From Arbacia lixula (Eukaryota; Echinodermata; Echinoidea; Arbacioida; Arbaciidae), in assembly GCA_963669155.1 (NCBI GenBank), contig OZ022589.1, positions 13,074,848-13,138,847 of the forward strand: a stretch of DNA of 64,000 nt, in the 5' to 3' direction. The stretch's first letter is position 1, and each line of letters starts with the position of its first letter. The notes beneath the pieces were generated by a model. It saw nothing but the letters and a program-made list of their open reading frames with translations. It searched no databases and was not told the DNA's origin. A program made the position numbers and the translations under genes. Shown piece after piece: positions 58,801-64,000 of the stretch.

Positions 58801-60171
58801 TCTGTGTGCGTTTGCGTGCAGCGGAGATATTTTACTTGAAAAACTTGCTTATTTGTGTTTACTTGTACCTGCTATGCTCATGGAAGTATTAATGCAATTA
58901 ACAGAACGGGACAAGCGAAATGAGACTGTAAAATTCTTTTGTTCTCTCTGAGAATCCGTTGCCACACAATCATGTTTATATTGTTCATTCAAACACCTGT
59001 TGAGACCACATAACTTTTCAGCGGCGTGGCACATGGGTTCAAAGAAAGAAAGTTTCTTCATATCATTCCATAACACATCACTGATCCCACCTGGCCCCGA
59101 TCCCCTCTCTCCTTCTCCTTCTCTGTTACAAGTATGGTCATTGTATCATCAGGGAAAAGTTTCATATTTCATACGTAATTATCTGCTCCATAGTCTTGTG
59201 GTTTAAATGATTTAATTGTGTCAGTAAGAGAGACACGGAATAAGGACATGCTGCTTCTGATTACAATTGTTTTGTAATTTGTAATTTATTATTGTCCACA
59301 GTAGCTACTATAATACAAACATAACATGATAAACAAGCATTAAAATAGTATCAAACATATGAAATAGTGTACAAATGGTAATGATAGATGCTGGGTCTAT
59401 GGAGGAGTCCAAAAAGCATAGCTTGTCAGCTGGACCCCTTAAAACAGAAAATTTTACCCAAAATTATTTAACAATAATAAACCAATTTGATAAATACATT
59501 CAGAAATGAAAGAAAATCATCAGAAATAAGACACGGGAACAGGAAGGGAAAGGGGACGGAGGGTGGGGATCGGGGGTAGGAGAGGCAGGGGGTGGGGTGG
59601 GGGAGGCAGGGTGGTTGTCGATATAAGATGAGCACTGCATTAATTACATTCCGATGTATTGTATGAGTGTTATTTAGGAACGCAAGAGGATTGATTGATT
59701 TTTATGGATTTGTATTAGTTTTTTAATAAGTTAGGCAAGTGCGTTAAGATATGAACAAATATAGTTCCACAAGTTCTCGACGACCCGAGTGCACGACCCG
59801 AAGCCGTCTGAGTGAATTTCTGTGGGAAAACAAAGATGTTTTGTCTGAATGAAAATGTCATAGAGCTTTTAAAGCTCTATGGGAAAATGTGCATAGCGCC
59901 ATCTACATTGATCAGGTGAATTTTACCTTTTACACTCTCTTGTCTCTTATATAATTGTCCTGCCTCTTGAGCTATGAGTTAGGTGTATGTTTCAATACAA
60001 CGGCGGATCTAGAGAGGGAGGGGGTATGTGGTTTCACCCTACCCTCCCCCTTCCTTGCATCTGACAAAAAAGGGGGTAGTGGTTACTCGAAAAGACCACA
60101 ACAAATCCTACAATATCCGCCATTTAAATTTGATTGGATCGATTTTCAAAAGCGTTCATAAAAAACACACC

Positions 60172-60335
60172 AGGGCTCCGTAACATAAAGGTTTGCAATC
60201 AATCACAAAATGGCAATGGCCAATAAACATCTTTGTTGCATGCGCTTTTTGTTCAAAAGACTGACCAGTAACCAATCAAAATTTGTCTTTCAAATTTGCG
60301 ATTGATCGCACACCTTTATGTTTCAGGGCCCAGGT
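60172..60335. repeat. Fold-back MITE, about 165 bp
   Basis: GGGCTCCGTAACATAAAGGT on the left and ACCTTTATGTTTCAGGGCCC on the right, with GCAATCAATC / GATTGATCGC arms. Confidence 0.7.
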
Positions 60336-62154
60336 ATAGCTAGGCCTATACTCCATAACATTATGATGAAAGGATAGAACATGCATTGTATTTCTATTAC
60401 ATTAGATTTGTTCACATTCATCGTAGGTCAAGAAAGTACACTTGGAAAGAAAAAACGGTTCAGAAACAGTTCAGTGAATAACAATGGACTTTTACGTTGA
60501 AGAGCGAACCGCTGAGTCCCTCATCATGTAGCGTATACGTGCTGTTGGTACTTTTAAGCCTGTCCGATTAATATTTAACAGGAGGTATACAAACAGACCA
60601 AGGTCCGTGTAGGGTACTATACCCCGCTACTCCGCAAAGCAGCTGACTATGTGCTCCAACCCTATGTCGGTTGTTATTCAGCATATTCATCATTGAATGC
60701 ATTTCGGTGTATGAGTCTTCTACGATCGGCATAATGTCGGGCAGCACTGTGAAGGCGTGGACCTTGTACATTGGCCTATGTATGCGATCGCAGACCCAAT
60801 AAAATGGGCACTTGGGTATAATGTCTGCTAGTATTCAGGTATTGGAAATCACAACTACGGCGGGATCAGTCGATGAGTGGTATGTTTCGGCTAGTGTGTC
60901 GCGCATCAACGGAGTTCGAAGCTGTCGCGAAGCACGCGCAGACCGAGCTGAGCGGCGGATCCTAGTCAACTTGGTAGTAGGTGAATGGTGTCCATTGTAG
61001 GCCCTTTCCTGTGGTCCGGATCTTAATTTCGCCCGTCTGATGCTGACGAATGTTTCAGGAAAGCACGGAGTAACACCTGTATCAGCAAGGTACTATCGTG
61101 ATTGAGGTTCGTTTGACAATTACTGTTTTTAATCGTGAGGTTCGTTTGACAATTATTGTTTTTAATCGTGATTCATCTATCTACTATGTCATTTTCTGAG
61201 CGCAATAAATTCCCCCTCCCCTCCCCCACTCCCCCCCCCCCCCCCCCATCCCCATAGGGCTACATTGTAATTGGGGGTGATCAGGAGGCACGTTGTAACT
61301 TTATTTACCCCGGTATTTACCCTCACGCTTCCACCCTCCTTCCTTTCCCCGAAGACGAACCGACGTACGAATACAAGAAGAATGACAAAGGACATAATAA
61401 AAAAATGCAAAAGGCTGCGTCTAGGTGCGACAGCTAGATATCGATTACAAAATTACCACAATGTAATCAACACACCGGATACGAATCAACGATAATTATG
61501 ATCATTAGCCAAATGATTCGTTTTTACGATGAAATGCTTTTGGCGACTTTATGTTTTTATACCTGGGGATTTCTTCCAGGTGGTATCTAGTTCAGATGTA
61601 AGGAGATTGATCACGTATGTGTAATTAGTCACTAATGCTCATTAGACTATCAATGTGTGTTTACACTGGAATCGCGGCGTGAGGAAAGGCCGTTGAGAAA
61701 AAAAGTATCATGACCTGAAGGGAAACATACAAATGAACTTTATTGACAGGCTGTATTTCCTGGAGGTGATCGGAAAAGTGGGTTCCTCAGTATTTATTAA
61801 TTTATGTAAAAGTGCACGGAAACCCAATCATTTTACTGTATACTTGAGATGTGCTACAACCACACCCTCTTTTACATCGTGGAGTTTGTATACGGTTTTA
61901 AGTAAATTGAAAATGGTGATATTAAAAATTATAAAGAGAGCTGCACGATCTGTACGTGGTTATTTAGAATAAAATTATAATAAGTATGCTTGAATTCTCA
62001 TCTTTCTCACGCACTTCTTTCCTTTAAGGCCCTAATTAACGCGTTGGTCACCGTTGCTTCATATGCGCTCCAGGATCACACGTATCTCCGATTGTGCGGC
62101 AGTCTTCGAAGGCGAAAGAAGGTGAACCGAGGAGAGCGCACTCCCTGAAGCGAC

Positions 62155-63445
62155 ATGGAGGTGACACTAAGTGGCTTGATCTTGACACTAGTGGCGCTGT
62201 TCGCCCTGTGGCTCGTCTCGAGTTTCCTCGACAGTCTCTTTCGATCACAGCTGATATCAAAGATCACCGACAAGTGAGTCTATTAAGATCTCGTGGCTTT
62301 TAACCCCTCAATACCAAGCCAGGAAAAACACAATGATTTGTTATACCTAGAGTCACGGTGGTATTAGTAAGGGAAAGGATTCAATAGAGATATTGATATA
62401 TTGATATTGATGGGGAGTTGGGATTTGGGTTAGGGTTCATCCCATATCGTACTGGGTCGAATCTGTATCACATCTTATCTCCTAATGAAGAGTTCGATAG
62501 ATAAGGATATCACGTACCGAAATTGATACAATAGTATTTATCAAGTATGAAATCAATAATAAAAAGAAAGGTACTCCTGACAGGCCTACATGTTATTCAC
62601 AGTATTTTAATTCATGTCATAAGGACATCTGAAATCGTTATTGACAATAGATTGATGTCAATTTCATCCATGTAGAAGCAAATGAGTTATAAATAGCCAT
62701 GCACATGGTACTTACAAGAGGTCATTACCATCAGTCTTCATTCATTTGAGCTACATTATACACGACTACAATGTGCTGCCAACATCATGGCCATTAAGAA
62801 CGGGTGGAAAGTTTCTATTTTCGGTTCGGTAGTATAATTTTCATTACAAAGAAACTATCGGGTTTATTTTTGAAATGAAGGCGCAATATAAAGTGAATGT
62901 ATCTGAAGCCAGACATCGACACCTTTGAACCAGGTTTGGTTCCGCCACTCGATATTCATGCATGTCAGCTACACTTCACATTATGATGCATTCGCGATTG
63001 CGTCATGTCCACTTCGACTTCACGACAGTCATATCCCTAAACATGTATACATTTCAGCTATTGCTGGTAGTTTTGTCAGAAGTGTTTGTTATGCGGGAAA
63101 TGAGGACAAGAGAATAGGAAATTAGATATTTCTCTAGTCAAAAATATCAGGGAGGTGTTAGAAAGGGGAAACAACTTGAGCGTAATATATTCAAACATCT
63201 GTATGGATACTAAAGCGTTCTAATGAATTTCAAAACCATTCCACAATTTTGTTGTTCGAATCAATCATTTGACACACACGATCCATTAAAAATTTCAGAG
63301 AAATATTGTAAGCATATTGATTCATGATTTGTCTTGATCGCGTCCCGAAATCTCGACATCCCTTCGCTTTAAAATGTTTAATTTTCAAGTTGATTTGAGT
63401 TGTAACTTCAACTTCTTCCAGTTGTTATCAGTCGACAGTGAATAT

Positions 63446-63476
<31 letters not shown>

Positions 63477-63969
63477 TTGCCACGAAGTACTTGGTGGAGT
63501 GTACCTGTAGTGACGTCAGGTGGTTGAGGCTAGTATTTTTGTGGCTGCCCATTTCCTTTCAGGAAAACGGGTTCGTACTGTATTTCAATCATTTCATGTG
63601 TCACCTTATGTTTGTTGACAGAAACAAACGAATGCAATCTGCTGCAAATAACCCTTCCAACGATACACAACTAAAAAAAAAAGTCAAGCAATATCAACTA
63701 TAACATCTTAAACCTTTGATTGTTCGTTGTTCCTCTCATCAGATATGTCCTGGTCACCGGGTGCGATTCGGGCTTCGGTAATCTGGTCACGCGCCAGCTC
63801 GATCGGCGGGGCGTTCACGTCTTCGCCGCGTGTCTGACGGCCAAGGGACAGAAGGAGGTCGAATCGCAGACATCGGAGAGGGTCACCACGCTCAAACTCG
63901 ACGTCACTGATCATGAGAGCATCGTGGCTGCCTTCGAGTTTGTTAAGAAGCATTTGCCGAAAGATAAAG
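62155..63969 (+). CDS. Retinol dehydrogenase-like short-chain dehydrogenase, first two exons
   Basis: Exon 1, 62155-62273, encodes MEVTLSGLILTLVALFALWL and on to SQLISKITD: a hydrophobic N-terminal anchor typical of membrane-bound retinol and hydroxysteroid dehydrogenases. Exon 2, from 63743, joins in phase 2 and reads KYVLVTGCDSGFGNLVTRQL, with the cofactor motif TGxxxGxG at residues 45-52, then CLTAKGQKEVE and LDVTDHESI. This matches the RDH/SDR9C group, NAD(P)-linked enzymes of the endoplasmic reticulum oxidising retinol or steroids; which member cannot be settled here. The exon probably ends at 63969 at a GC donor (AAAG|GCAAGT). The catalytic YxxxK lies beyond the right edge. I chose the first ATG because the anchor follows directly. 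Confidence 0.85.
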
Positions 63970-64000
63970 GCAAGTTGAAGTCGCATCATGCTTGTGATCG

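Larger units (their letters stand above)
57379..62154. other. Intergenic region between EHHADH and the dehydrogenase gene
   Basis: The two genes diverge from here. It contains a long (CT)n tract, a LINE fragment (58395-58800), a fold-back MITE (60172-60335) and poly-C runs. At 60.5-61.0 kb there are modest open frames on both strands (for example MYKVHAFTVLPDIMPIVEDS on the minus strand) with a less AT-rich base make-up. I recognise no family and see no consistent splicing there, so no gene is called. Confidence 0.5.

Noticed and set aside
60568-61000. Possible unlinked gene with frames on both strands (67 and 62 aa)
   Set aside because: No recognised family, no consistent splice sites joining the pieces, and frames no longer than chance allows.

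Overview
The window looks like nuclear DNA of a marine invertebrate, most likely a deuterostome and perhaps a sea urchin. The reasons are spliced genes with small exons and canonical GT-AG borders, AT-rich introns full of short fold-back elements and microsatellites, and protein families read from sequence alone. The species call is inference. No prokaryotic, organellar or viral gene was recognised.

Four genes are laid out in two divergent-then-convergent pairs. (1) From 10.12 kb leftward past the window start, on the minus strand, gene A encodes a secreted protein built of LDL-receptor class A (LDLa) modules: 9 exons and about 12 modules are visible. (2) From 12.85 to 31.66 kb, on the plus strand, gene B is a second, much larger LDLa protein: 14 exons, 2091 residues by my reconstruction, about 43 LDLa modules (33 whole ones in a single 4.2 kb exon), a 17-residue coding minisatellite, no transmembrane segment seen, and a C-terminal region of about 254 residues that I do not recognise. 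Genes A and B are head-to-head paralogues: both start with a signal-peptide exon and share an intron at the same place and phase in an LDLa module. (3) From 57.38 down to 36.32 kb, on the minus strand, lies a complete 18-exon gene for the peroxisomal bifunctional enzyme (EHHADH: enoyl-CoA hydratase plus 3-hydroxyacyl-CoA dehydrogenase), 748 residues. It ends in SRL (a peroxisomal PTS1 signal) yet starts with a mitochondrial-type leader, followed by an in-frame second ATG in a better context. (4) From 62.16 kb to the right edge, on the plus strand, are the first two exons of a retinol-dehydrogenase-like short-chain dehydrogenase.

The phases of all exons in B and EHHADH agree and the summed coding lengths are multiples of three (6276 and 2247 nt), which is the main support for the models.

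The non-coding DNA is crowded with non-autonomous DNA elements (several fold-back MITE families, one 613-bp Tc1-like element with Sleeping-Beauty-like ends), a SINE-like unit, a truncated LINE fragment, microsatellites and tandem arrays. Some of these have copied pieces of EHHADH exons with their splice sites. The strongest case is intron 9, where the start of exon 10 with its acceptor recurs about 11 times between (GATA)n blocks.
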